DNA from: Apus apus
Taxonomy: Eukaryota; Chordata; Aves; Apodiformes; Apodidae
NCBI RefSeq assembly: GCF_020740795.1
Contig: NC_067285.1
Span: 34,481,318 to 34,545,317, forward strand
Length of the DNA: 64,000 nt
Direction: 5' to 3'
Position 1 is the first letter of the stretch; each line of letters begins with the position of its first letter. Shown here one piece after another: positions 22,898 through 34,525 of the stretch. A model generated the notes under the pieces. The model saw only the letters and a program-made list of their open reading frames with translations, did no database searches and was not told the DNA's origin. A program made the position numbers and the translations under genes.

Positions 22898-23895
22898 CTT
22901 CGTTCCGACCACCAAAGGAACGGAGAGAGGAAATCCCAGCTCAGCTTCTTTCCCCTCCCCAGGCTGGGCAAGCAAAAGGAACCATCTACAAAGTACCCCA
23001 AGTCCCCAAAAGGGGCACTTCAAAAACCCCAAGGAGAGGGAAGTGCTGGTGTTCACCCTTCCAGGAGCAGCTAAGGACCGGTGTCGCTGCATCCCGTGGG
23101 ATTTTTACCCCCTCCTGGAGCCCAACCTGCAAGCTGGGGTGCAGAAGGGGATGGGTGGGGGGAAGAAAAACCTAACCCAGCCCACCAAAAAAAGGTCTGG
23201 ATTAGCCTCAACATCAGGTTTTCCTCCCCCTCTTCCCCAGAGTTGAAATCCCATCGCCCAGCAGGGAATTGCACCTCAGCGACCAGCAAGGAATGACAAG
23301 CAGCTTCCTCATCTGCTGTGGACTTTTTTTTTGAGAAGCCCAACATCTCAGCCTGTTGCGTGACAATCTGAGGGATTCTGAGGAGGAGAAAAAGCAACGA
23401 AAAGCCCCAAGCTGGTGGAGCTCTCCAGGAAGAGATCCAGGTGGATTCGACGACGGCATCTGCCGCCAGCCGGGACGAGGGGGCTTTGAACATCCCTCTC
23501 CTCGCAGCACCACTTGTTTAGGGGGTTCCTTCCTAGGAAAAAAAAAGGGGTGCAGAGCTCCCCACCCTCACCTCCTGCCTGCAACCTCCTCCCCAGGGCA
23601 CGGGAACAAAGTCCCCACGTACTCACCCCACCAGCTCCTCCAGCACTGGGAACATGACCTGTCAGGGACCTAAACGCCCAACCCGAGAGGAAACTCGAGA
23701 GGAATCCCGAGTGGGGCTGGGTGAACAAAGAGCCCCTTTCTCCTCCCCTGGCCTCCAAAAGGACCACCACCCTGCAAGGGGACATCCCACCCCAACAAAC
23801 CCTCCCCTGTTCCTTTCTCCAGGTGCTTTGCCTAAATGCAAAGCTCCGGCGGGTTAATTATTCCTAAGGAGGGGGCAGAGCCCAGGGGTGTGCAA

Positions 23896-24119
23896 GGGAG
23901 AGGTGGTTCCCTTCCCAACCCTCTCCCAACCCCACCAACCCCAGGCTGGAAGGGAGAGGTGGTTCCCTTCCCAACCCTCTCCCAGTCCCACCAACCCCAG
24001 GCTGGAAGGGAGAGCTGGTTCCCTTCCCAACCCTCTCCCAGCCCCACCAAGCCCAGGCTGGAAGGGAGAGCTGGTTCCCTTCCCAACCCTCTCCCAGCCC
24101 CACCAACCCCAGGCTGGAT
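23896..24119. repeat. 56-bp tandem repeat, four copies
   Basis: Four copies with starts at about 23896, 23952, 24008 and 24064, each containing [20 protein letters not shown]. Copies 3 and 4 share a G-to-C change, suggesting a recent amplification step. Confidence 0.88.
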
Positions 24120-25305
24120 GGAGAACACCACGATGCTACTGGAAGATCCCAGAACAAAAACACCCAACAAACCATCCCACAACCTTCTCCCACATCCGTC
24201 ACGACCACCAACAGTTCTCAGCCTCCCTCACCTCGACCTGCTCCTTTCCCACATGGCTCCACACGGGGGGTTCTTCCCCTGCCCCAGGAACTTGGCCAGG
24301 ACTCCAAGCTGGAGCAAACAATGGACTAGAGCTTGGAGGGGGGGGGGGGTGGCTGGGCTGCAGCTGCAGGATGCATCTGCCCCGTCAGGAGGAAGCCTGC
24401 ACTTGCCCAACCACCTCCTTGTCAGCAGGAAATCCATCCAATCCATCTCCCTCCCTGCATCTCCAGCTTCTTCTGGAGGTTTCTTTATTTTTTTTTGGGG
24501 GGTGGGGGGTGTTTCCTTTTGCCTTTAAACCCCCCCCCAACCCTGCCAAGCCACGTGGGCAAGGGGCAGCACCCTCCTCATCGCACCCAAATCCCCACCC
24601 TGGCAAAAAAAAAAACCACAAATAAGTCCCAGCATCTTTTCCCCCACCGGGAAAATTGGGAACACCAGGAGTGGTTGAGCTGAGCAAGGAGGCAGGAAAC
24701 AAGGGCAGCAGGAAACGCCCCCCCCCCCAGGGGGGGCATCACCGGATCCCGGAGGAAGCTTTGGAGCAGACCCCACCCCCATTCCCTGCCCCTGCTCTTT
24801 GCCCTGCTTTTTAAAAACACAAAACAACTCCCCCCCCAAAAAAAAAACCAACCAAAAAACCCAACATAAAAGCGTGAAAAGGGCAGGACAGCAGCAAAAC
24901 CCTCTCCTGGTGCAACCTGGGGCTGGTCCCAGAGTGGAGGCTGCATGAGAAGAGGAGCTCCTGGTGTGCCAGGTGATGTGGGATGGAAGCAGCTTGGCTG
25001 GTGAAAAACAAAAACCAACCAAAAAAAACAAGACAAAACACCCCCCCAAAAAAAAACCCATGAGGAAGCAGAAAGGAAAGGTGAGGAACCACATCTCTTA
25101 AGGCCTGGTTTCTGTGCTGCAGGGCAAGGTGAGGAAGCAACACCACCCGAAATGGGTTCAGGCAACCCAAAAGTGCTTTGGAAGGGGGAGGAGAAGACCA
25201 CCTGAGGAGCACAGAGCTCTGGTGTGACAGGCCTTGCCCATTTGATGGTGATGGGGTTTTATTGATTTGGTTTTCCAAGCAGCAGCAGCAAGTGCCTTCC
25301 ATTCT

Positions 25306-25585
25306 CACAGAGTCACTGAACGTCAGGGGTTGGAAGGGACCTCTGGAGATCATCGAGTCCTGCTGGAGCAGGACTGCAAAAATTGGGGCAGATCCCTCAG
25401 AAATTCATCCAGGCAGGTCTGGAAAGTCTCCAGAGAAGGAGACTCCACAGCCTCTCTGGGCAGCCTGTCCCAGGGCTCTGTCACCCTCCCAGGAAAGAAG
25501 TTCTTCCTCACCTTGAGGTGGAACTTCCTGGGCTGGAGTTTGAATCCATTGCCCCTCGTCCTGTCCCAGTGACAAGAGCTTGTCC
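25306..25585 (-). mobile_element. CR1 LINE fragment (3' end)
   Basis: TCAGGGGTTGGAAGGGACCT at its 3' end, then CAGAGAAGGAGACTCCACAG, CAGCCTGTCCCAGGGCTCTG and TTGCCCCTCGTCCTGTCCC. Same subfamily as the 22.6-kb copy. Confidence 0.85.
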
Positions 25586-26113
25586 CTGCCTTCTTGGTGA
25601 AGGCTCTCCTGGGAGAGCCAGAGCCCACGGCCAAAATCCTCACTAAATAAGCAGCATTCCCTAGAAAGTCCAAAGGTCTTTCCCAACCAGGCTGAGGTGG
25701 GTGCTGCTGACCCCCCTCACGCCCTGTGCTCCACCACCAGCAGCTGCCAAAGGGGAGGGGGGGAAAAGCACCAAGGGGGTGATGATGTCTTCCCCCAGAT
25801 CCCAGTGGGAACACCAGAATAACATGGAGTCCTTCCCCCACACACCTTTTTCTGGCAGGAAACCCCACGTCACATCCATGTCCTTCACCTGACCCACCCA
25901 CCTTGAAGCTACTGATGTTTCAAAAGTCCTGCCCCAAGGCAGGGAAAGCTGTGCAGGGTGGGGAGGAGGGAGGTGAAGCCAGCAGCTGGACATGTGGCTC
26001 CAGAAAAAGCAGCTGTGGCTCCACATCCCACCACGGGGTGGGGAGGGTGCTGGGACCTGCTGGGAGATACTGGGAGCAGTGATCCTGCCTGCTGCCAGAC
26101 CTGCCCCACAGGG

Positions 26114-26690
26114 AGTTCATGGCATGGCTTGGGTTGGAGGGGACATCACAGATCATCTAATCCCAACCCCCTGCATGGGCAGGGACACCTCCCACCAGCC
26201 CAGGTTGCTCCAAGCCCCATCCAACCTGCCCTTCAACACTGCCAGGGATGGGGCAGCCACAGCTTCCCTGGGCAGCCTGTTCCAGTGTCTCACCACCCTC
26301 ACAGGGAAGGATTTCTTCCTTATGTCCAACCTAAATCTCCCCTCATCCAGTTTTGATCCATCCCCCCTTGTCCTCTCCCTCCCTGCCCTTGTCCCAAGCC
26401 CCTCCCCAGCTTTCCTGGAGCCCCTTCAGGCACTGGAAGGTGCTCTAAGGTCTCCCTGGAGCCTTCTCTTCTCCAGGCTGAACACCCCAACTCTCCCAGC
26501 CTGGCTCCACAGCAGAGCTGCTCCAGCCCTTGGATCATCTCCGTGGCCTCCTCTGGACTCTCCCCAGGAGCTCCATCTCCTTCCTATGCCAGGGACTCCA
26601 GAATGGGACACTCCTCCAGGTGGGGGGGTCTCACGAGAGCCACAGCATCAAACCCTCCTTGCTCAGCCAAGCCCAGGTGATGCACGGGAG
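26114..26690 (-). mobile_element. CR1 LINE fragment (3' UTR)
   Basis: About 575 bp running from GGCTTGGGTTGGAGGGGACA through CAGGTTGCTCCAAGCCCCAT and GGAGCCTTCTCTTCTCCAGG. Very similar to the copy at 31.68 kb, so probably the same subfamily and age class. Confidence 0.87.
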
Positions 26691-29198
26691 GAGTGAAGCC
26701 CAGAAAAAGGTCTCAGCAGCAGGGGCCGTGGCTTTTTGTTTTTGGCTGAGCAACAGGTCCCACCTGCACCAGCAGCCCAGGGGCAGGACGAGCAGCCACC
26801 ACACACACCCTCTCCCCTCCCCAAAATAGGGAAAACCCATTCTGAAAGACCCCCCCACCACCACCACCAGACCAATCCCTGGGCTGCTCCTTCACCCTGC
26901 CCGGGCCAGGCAGGAGATGCTGGCTGAAGTGAGGAGCTTTTCTCTCTCTCTCTGCAAAGAGGAACAAAGCCCTAATTTGCAAGCCCTGCCGGTTGGAAGG
27001 CTGCGAGCACGCCTGCTGGGGACTTGCCTTTCAGCAGCTCCGAGAAGAGAGGGGGGGGGGGGAAACCCCAAACACAACAAAAAACCAGCCAGGATGGAGA
27101 TAAAGGCCGGGGACATCTCCACAGGGACACTCCTACACCTAAACCCTCCCTGCCAAACTTTTCCCCCAACAGGGTTTTGGGGATGGTGAGGGCAGCAGGA
27201 AAGGAGGGAGGGGAGGGGGGGGTTCCCCAAAAGCTGTGGACCCCAGGGTGGGAGCAGCATCCCAAGGCGGGTTCCTCCGGGTGGCTCAGCTCCACGAGGA
27301 GCATTTCGGGCAGGCCAGGGCTGTGATTTTGGTGCTATTCATAGCAAAACCACCAGCTTCTCCCCTCCCGGCCAGGGAAGGCTGGAGGGAGCATGTGGGA
27401 ACAGTTCCCTTGGCTCTCGTGGGGGGGGTGGGGGCCCCTCTTTTCCAAGGCTTTGCAGCCCACACCTCCAAGCCAAGCCAAGCAGCACCTGATGTTCAAC
27501 CAGCACCCACCATCTCAGCCTGGCTGGCTTGGCTGCCTCCCCCACCCACCCCTTTTCTCTTCTATATCCCCCCCCTTTCCCACTCTCTGAAACAAAAATC
27601 CCAAGGGTTTTGGGTCGTGGGGGGGGTGGGTTTGTGTGTGGTTTTGGTGGGGGTTTGTTGGGTTTTTTTTTTGCTCCCACCACAGAGACCTGCCTGGTTA
27701 TTTTTAGGTTCCCTTGTCGTTCGTGCAGAGACATCATCATCATCATCATCACTTCCTGCCTTCCAGGAAGGAAATGTCCCACCACCTCTGCCTGCCTGCC
27801 CCTTCCTCGGGCCCATGTGTGTCCCAACCCCCCCAAAACCTGCCCCTTCAACCCCCCAGCCCAGGCGGGGAGGGGGTTGGGTGAAGGAGCAGGAGGCAGC
27901 TCAGGGGATGTCAGGAATGCCAGGGTGGGGAGAAGAGGTCCAGGCACTAACGCCCACAGCACCTCAGCAAGGCACCGGGGGAGGGAAAGGGTGGAGGAAA
28001 AGGGGCCGGAAAAGTCCAGCAGCCGTAGGAAACCACAGCCTGGCTGCAGCTCCTGGGAAGTTTTCAACCCCTGAGAGCTACAGAAAGTGGGGCAGGAGCT
28101 CAGCAGGCAGCCTGTCCTCCTTAGGACATCACCCTCTGCCTCCCCAGCCCTAAGGTGGGAGAACCCACCGAGCTCCTCCGACCTTGATACCCCGCGTGTT
28201 TCCCCGCCCGTGGGAAACCCACGGGGCTGAGCCCACCCCCCCCCCCCCCCCAGCTTTCCTGCTCCTCCCGTGCCAGCCGCAGAGCCAAAAACCCAGCCCA
28301 GGATGCTCCTGGAGCAGGGAGAAGGGGCTGCGGTTACAGCTGCTCCTCTTCCTCCTCCATCTGCATCCTCCAGCCAGCCCACAACCCACCCCTTCTGCTC
28401 CCCAGGTGGGCTTTTTTGGGGTGGCTGGGGGGGATGTAAAACCCCCCCAGCCATAAATTCACTCTGGGGCACCCCAGCACCAGCAGACAACCTTGCTGGG
28501 CTCCCTGCCCGGCGGGGCTGGATTCCCAGCCGGAGGGAAAGGAAAAACCAACACCAAAACACCTCCTCTTCTTGTTGTTGTGTTTTTAAATAGGAAACGG
28601 GGCCGAAAAGGCAGGAGAGCCCTGGGAGGATGTGGTGGGGGGGGTGCTGGGCCTCGCAACGACTTCCCCGTGGCTTTTCTAGGGGTCTGGAGGACAGGGT
28701 GGGTTGAGGAGAAACCTCAAACGTGAGGTTTGGGCACCTCGTGTCCCACCTCCTCCTGGGGGGGGGGGGGTTTGGGGGGGTTGGGAATCCGCTGGGGGGA
28801 TGAAAAGCGTCCCCTCAGCCAACCCCTTCCCCAAGCTGGGAAATGAATCCCACCCCCCCAACCAGCACCACCACCAGCACCACCACCACACCCTTCCTCA
28901 AACTGGGAAAGGAGCTTTCCCGGGCCGGGAAGGGACCAACCGGTCCCGGGGAGGGATGCCCGGTCCCGGGAAGGGGGATGCCCGGTCCTGGGGGGAGTCA
29001 ATGCCCGGTCCCCGGGATGGGGGGAGAGGTTCTCGGTCACCAGAGGGGGTGGGAAGGGGAGGAAGGGATGCCCGGTACCCGGGGGGGGCGGGGGGGTGAG
29101 GATGCCCGGAGCGGGAGGTGGGGGAAAGGGGGTCCCGGGAGGAAGGGAGGAAGAAGGAAGGAAGGGGAAGGGGTTGGCTGGAGGGGGGATTCGGGTAC

Positions 29199-29400
29199 CT
29201 GCGGTGGCTCCGGGCTCAGCTCCGGCTCCGGGCGGGTGGGACCGTCGGAAGCTCCATGGCGGGGGGGGGGGGATGGGGGGGAAGCGGGGTTGAGCCCCGC
29301 GGCCGCCCCGACCGCCCGAGCCTCGGCGGGGGAAGGGAGGAGGAGGAGGAGGAGGAGGAGGAGGAGGAGGAGGAGGAGGGGCAGCGCTACCGCTCGGCCC
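29199..29400 (-). promoter_or_regulatory. PALD1: Candidate CpG-rich promoter and non-coding first exon of PALD1
   Basis: The region 29.2-29.5 kb is the densest CpG cluster between PALD1 and EIF4EBP2. On the minus strand a potential exon ends at plus-strand 29199 with a good donor, CCGCAG|GTACCC. A small upstream ORF begins in CCGCCATGG at about plus-strand 29255. This would pair with the acceptor near 20198 and give a 9-kb first intron. It is an inference from composition and splice-site shape only. Confidence 0.33.
29335..29382. repeat. (GGA)n microsatellite
   Basis: About 15 GGA triplets in the CpG-rich candidate PALD1 promoter. A shorter (GGA)n tract lies at about 18953-18977, just past the donor of a PALD1 exon. 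Confidence 0.9.
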
Positions 29401-29689
29401 CCACGGCCGCCCCAACCACCGCCCAGCACCGCCCCCCCGGCCCCGGGACATCCCCCCGGCCCCGGGACATCCCCCCGGCTCGGTACATCCCCCCCCCACA
29501 GCACAGCCCCCCCGGGGACACCCCAGCATCCTTCCCCTGCCCCCCCCCCCCGCAGCACCCAGCCCCCCTCAGACACCCCGTGGCACAGAGCAGCCCCCAG
29601 ACCCTCGGGGAACACCCCCCCCAGCAGACGGCAACTCCCAGACACAGCCCCCCCCCATCCCCTCGGGACACCCTGGAACAAAGGACCCC

Positions 29690-30190
29690 CCCCCCGACAC
29701 AGCACCCATCCCCTTGGGGACCCCCCCCAGCACACTCTCCTCGTCCTCCACCACAGCCCCCATCCCCTGGGGACCCCAGCACACAGCACCCATCCCTTTG
29801 GGGATCCCCCCAGGACACAGCACCCTCCAGACACAGCACCCCCTCTTAGGGACCCCCCCTCCCCCCAGCACAGCACCCATCCTCTTGCCCCCCCCCCCCC
29901 CCCCCCCCCCAGCACACAGCAACCCCCAGACACAGCACCCATCCCCTTGGGGACCCCCAGACACAGCACCCATCCCTTTGGGGATCCCCCCAGGACACAG
30001 CACCCCCTCTTAGGGACCCCCAGCCCAGCACCCATCCTCTTGGGGACCCCCAGACACAGCACCCATCCCCTTGGGGATCCCCCCAGGACACAGCACCCCC
30101 TCTTAGGGACCCCCAGTCACAGCACCCATCCTCTTGGGGACCCCTAGCCCAGCACCCGTCCCCTTGGGGACACCCCCAGCTCACAGCACC
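29690..30190. repeat. C-rich degenerate minisatellite (CACAGCACCCATCCC units)
   Basis: About 500 bp of units sharing ACAGCACCCATCCCCTTGGG and GACCCCCAG with irregular spacing, plus a C-tract at about 29887-29910. It adjoins the CpG-rich region at 29.2-29.6 kb. No coding sense. Confidence 0.85.
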
Positions 30191-30994
30191 CCCCAGCCAC
30201 ACCATTCCTTCACGTCCCCTCCTGGTGTCAACCCCCTGGGACAGAGAGGGGACCAGCAGGTGCCACCAGCCCCAGGCAGGCCGAGCAGGACAGCAGCAGC
30301 TTGAGGAGCAGGGAGGAACCACCTGCACCTCCAAGAGCCACAAAACCCCTTTTCCTCCCCAGAAGTGGGAGAGGAGGCAGGGATGTGGTGGGGACACACA
30401 CACACAGGGTGAGGGTGGTTGCTGAAGCTGCTGTGAAATGGCAGCTGGGAGCCCCTCTGTGTCCTGCCAAGGGGGAACTGCTCCCCAAACCTCCTTGCTG
30501 GATCCACAGCATCCTTCCCTCAGACCCAAACACAGCCTGGCCTAAGAGCAAGCCATCCCCAGAGCCTCCACCTTTGGCCTTCCCACCTTGCAGGAGGCTC
30601 TCAGGTGGTGGAGGAGAGGGGATGTAGACCTGGAGGCCACCTCCCAAACATCAAGGTGGCTCCAGGCCTCCAAGTCTCAGAGCCATCCCTCCTTGCTTGG
30701 GCCACTCAAGGGGAAATGAGGCTGCTGCCCACCCCAGCACCTCCAGGCACCCTTGCTGGGTCCTCTCCCAGGTCCTCCATCAAGACCTGATCCTCTTCTG
30801 CTGGTTTCCATCAACAGCATGGAGGAAATCAGCCAGGTGACTTCAGGCTCTCCTCATTCCCAACAAGAGTTCTGCTTTTCCTGCTGCTGCAGGAAGTGCT
30901 GTTTGCACCAATCCATAAAAAACCCAGCTCCTTCAGCTCCTCCCTGCTTCCTCCACGGCAGCTGAGATGACCTCTGAGCCCTCCAAGAAGGGCC

Positions 30995-31395
30995 TTGTGG
31001 AGGAGAACCCCGTGGAGGAGAACCCCATCTAGGAGGACATCAGTTAAGGAGACCTCATGTGGGAGGAGCTCACGTAGAAGGACCCCAGTTAGGAGACCCC
31101 CCCCACCTAGGGAAATCCCACCTTGGGAGGACCCCATCTAGGGGGAAACCACCTAAGAGAACCCCAATCAGGGAAACCTCATGTAGGAGGACCCCAGTTA
31201 GGAGAACCCCACCTAGGAGAAGCCCATCTAGGAGGACCCTTACCTAGAGGAACCCTCTCTAGGAGGACCCCATCTAGGAGAAGCCCTTCTAGGGGAAGCC
31301 TCTCTAGGAGGACCCCATCTAGGAGAAGCCCTTCTCAGGGAACCCTCTCTAGGAGAACCCCATCTAGGAGAAGCCCATCCAGGAGGTCCCCAACC
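30995..31395. repeat. 15-bp minisatellite (AGGAGAACCCCATCT-like)
   Basis: About 25 imperfect 15-bp units such as AGGAGGACCCCATCT and AGGAGAAGCCCATCT. Frames stay open because 15 is a multiple of three. Confidence 0.88.
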
Positions 31396-31679
31396 CCACA
31401 AACCCCCTGCCACTCCAGCTCAGCAGCCATCCTCACACCCAGCCCCAGCCCTGGGAAGCACCAGCAAATCCAGCTTCCTAGGACATGGAGAAGCTGCAGG
31501 GGGAAAGGGGCAAAGCAGCAGGACCACGTTCCCCAGGGCTGGGCAGGAGAGCCAGGAATGTAAACGGAGCCCGGAGACGCTCCGAAAATGGTCACGACTG
31601 GGGAGCAGGGCTGGAAAGTTTGTTCTTCAGGATCCTAGATACTAGCCAGGCCTTCAGCTCTGCAGGAATGAGAGTCAGT

Positions 31680-32560
31680 TACAGAATCCCAGACTGGCTT
31701 GGGTTGGAAGGGGCCTTAAACACCATCTAGATCCAACCCCCTGCATGGGCAGGGACACCTCCCACCAGCCCAGGTTGCTCCAAGCCCCATCCAACCTGCC
31801 CTTCAACACTGCCAGGGATGGGGCAGCCACAGCTTCCCTGGGCAGCCTGGGCCTCTCACCACCCTCACAGGGAAGAATTTCCTCCTCATGTCTCACCTCA
31901 ATCTCTCCTCTTCCAGTTTTGATCCATTCCCCTTCATCCCATCCCTCCCTGCCCTTGTCCCAAGCCCCTCCCCAGCTTTCCTGGAGCCCCTTCAGGCCCT
32001 GGCAGGTGCTCTAAGGTCTCCCTGGAGCCTTCTCTTCTCCAGGCTGAACACCCCAACTCCCTCAGCCTGGCTCCAGAGCAGAGCTGCTCCAGCTCTCAGG
32101 TTATTTTTGTTTGACAACATTCCAACAGGTCCACATCCTTCTTATGTTGGGGACTCCAGAGCTGGACACAGAACGCCAGCTGAGGTCTCACCAGGGCAGA
32201 ATCACCTCTCTCCATCTGCTGGCCACACTTCTTTTGATGCAGCCCAGGATGTCCTTGCCCTTCTGGGCTGCAACTGCATGTTGGTGGCTCATGTCCAGCT
32301 TTTGATCCACTGGTACCCCCAGGTCTTTTTCCACAGGGCTGCTCTTTAGCAGGTCTTCCTCCAGCCTGTGTTCATACCTCTGGTTGCCCCTGCCCAGGTG
32401 CAGGACCCTGCACTTGGCCTTGTTGAACCTCATGAGGTTCCCCTGGGCCCACTCCTCCAGCTTGTCCAGGTCCCTCTGGATGGCATCCAGTCCCTCTGGC
32501 ACATCAGCTGCACCACCCAGCTTGGTGCCATCAGCAAACTTGCTGAGGGGGCTCTGGGTG
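31680..32560 (-). mobile_element. CR1 LINE fragment with the end of its reverse-transcriptase ORF
   Basis: The longest CR1 copy here. The left part is 3' UTR. Between about 32190 and 32556 the minus strand still reads the CR1 ORF2 tail: KFADGTKLGG, IQRDLDKLEEWA, FNKAKCRVLHLGRGN, EKDLGVPVDQKL. The polymerase-motif region reads FADG where CR1 has FADD, so the copy is not active. It is 5'-truncated within the polymerase domain. Confidence 0.88.
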
Positions 32561-34519
32561 CCACCGTTCCTCTGGGATCTGGGGAATTCTCGAGGACAAC
32601 ACCCCAGGGCAGCCCCCCAGCAAGGGCCACACACCCAGAGAAGGAGCCACTCCAGGGTGAAACTCAAGAACCAGGTTCTTCATCAGCCAGGACCGACGTC
32701 CAGAAACACATCCAGGAATAAACGTCCCGAAATTCCAGAGGAAAAAGAGTCAGAGCTCAAAGGAGTTCGAGGGAATCACACGGGCAAAGCCAAACCCAGG
32801 AGCTGGGAGCTCCCACAATTCCTCCTCAGCATTCCCTGTTTGCTTTCCAGCTTTGCTCCTCTCCTCCAGACCAACCTCACCCACCTTCCCCAGTTAAAAT
32901 AAACCAAATCGAATTAGAATTAAACAATAAAGGAGAATTCAACTTAAAAAAGGACCCCACCCAACCCCACCAGCCATTTGGGGGCTTTTTCCTTCCTTAA
33001 GGCTTCAGACATCCCATTCCTAGGAATTCCAGGCAAGGAACAACTCCCAGAGCTGGAATTTGAGGAGAAGCTGCAAGAAGGAGGGTCCAACATGTTGGGT
33101 ACTTGCTCCAATGAAGGGGTTTCCTTCCTGCCTTCTCCAGCCTTCTGCCCATATCCCACTTTTTCCCCCCCCCCTCCCCCCGCTCTGGATGAGGCACAAG
33201 AAGGAAAAGGGTAGAAATGATGGGATAAAATAGTCATCATTTAATCACAATCATGAATAGTCATGATGATCCCAAGAATCGCCCCCACGGGAGGTCATGG
33301 CAGGACCACACCAAGCACGTGAGGGGGGGGTTCCTCCCAAACCTGGGCACCCTCCCCACCACCCCTCCCAGCTTCATCCCTTGGGAATGTGGCATTTCCC
33401 ACTGCGGAAATGGGATGGGATGGGAGGGCTGGGAATTGCTGGTGGCTTTGGTGGAACACCCAGAATGATGAGGAGGCTCTGGTGGCTGCAGATGGAGGGA
33501 GGGGATGTCCCCACTCCCACCCGTCCCACAGCACCTGCTGGGGAGGGGGCTGGAAAGGCCCCCCCCTTTTCTCCCAGTATTAAAAATAAAGGGCTGATCT
33601 GGTTTAAAACTAATAAAAATATAAAGCATTCAAGTGACAATTGTCCTGGCCCAGGGCAAAGGGTGACAACACACCCATGGGGCAGTGCTGGAGCTCTCAA
33701 GCTCCATCAGGGCCTTCAAGGATGAACCAGGGGGGTCCAGCTTTGAGGGGGGAGGGGGTGTCCACACCCCCACCCCTCCCTTAGCCAGCAGGGAGTTTTG
33801 CAACCCCGATTGGAGGGTGTTTTGGTTTGGTTTTTGTTGCAGGGCCCAGCATTTTGGGAAGCTGCAAAGGCAGGGATGCTCCTCAGCATCATCTGGGAAG
33901 GGTTTGGGGGGAAAGGAAGGGTGGGTACCCCCAGGTTGGTGCCAAACTGCATTTAGCAGCAGCGTGTGGAATTCCTGGGGTGGGTTGGAGGGGGGGGGGG
34001 GGGTGTGATTTATGTGCAGGGGTTTATCTGCATGTTTGGAAGCCAGAGGTGACTTTCTCCAGCACCTCTCTGGCTTGATGCCCAGGTCTAGAGGTTCCTT
34101 CCACCCGGTGGCACAGGAGAAATGACCCCTTGGCCTTTTTTTAGGGCAAAATCCAGCTTTTCTGGAGGGGAAATTTGGCAGTTCCCACCTTTCCTCTCTC
34201 CCCAACCTTAACCCTTGGCTGTTGGGTGCAAGTTTCACCTTCTCCCTGCTCTCTGGAACACCGAGCTCTGCCCAGAGCTGAGGGTTCATTCCTCAGCTTG
34301 GCCCTTTTTTTCTTCTTCTTCTTCCTCCTCCTTCCAAATTTCTCAAGAATTTAGGAGCGTGGGGGGAAAAAAAAACCAACAGTCATTCTAAAAAAAAATA
34401 AAATAAAGGAGCCCAGGCAGCCTTTGCTCCAAAGGGGAAAAAAAAATCCACCCCCCACCTTCCCTGCACCACAAGGTGAGAAGAAACCTCCAGGCCCTGG
34501 ATTGAACAGAACCAAGATC

Positions 34520-34525
34520 TTTATT
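34520..34525 (-). terminator. EIF4EBP2: Probable EIF4EBP2 poly(A) signal AATAAA
   Basis: TTTATT on the plus strand, in AAGATCTTTATTGATCTCAC, is the first AATAAA on the gene strand past the EIF4EBP2 stop. This implies a 3' UTR of about 2.1 kb, crossing a (GGAT)n tract at 35452-35500 and a (GT)n tract at about 35653-35671. Other cleavage sites cannot be excluded. Confidence 0.55.

Larger units (their letters stand above)
20188..29198 (-). other. PALD1: Probable PALD1 intron 1 / upstream region
   Basis: The first coding exon is preceded on the gene strand by TGTCCCGCAG, a good acceptor ending at about plus-strand 20198, so a non-coding exon must lie further right. In these 9 kb I see tandem duplications (20.3-20.7 and 23.9-24.1 kb), four CR1 fragments (described separately) and many poly-C/poly-A patches. 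No other exon is recognised. The many open frames are GC-rich noise without family motifs. Confidence 0.6.
30190..34500. other. Intergenic region between PALD1 and EIF4EBP2
   Basis: Contains a 15-bp repeat array (about 31.0-31.4 kb) and one long CR1 (31.68-32.56 kb). The rest, 32.6-34.5 kb, shows no exon of a known family. In human NODAL lies in this interval; I see no TGF-beta cysteine-knot coding sequence in the window. Confidence 0.6.

Noticed and set aside
27339-28562. Minus-strand open frame of 407 codons without obvious internal repeats.
   Set aside because: No recognisable motif, Gly/Pro/Ser-rich composition as expected of GC-rich DNA, and no splice or conservation support. Could be revisited with RNA-seq.
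28843-30147. 434-codon plus-strand frame with Glu and Pro/His-rich blocks.
   Set aside because: It runs through (GGA)n and a C-rich minisatellite in a CpG island; no domain is visible.
32188-32667. 159-codon minus-strand frame that resembles a reverse transcriptase.
   Set aside because: It is the residual ORF2 tail of the CR1 fragment at 31.68-32.56 kb, not a host gene.
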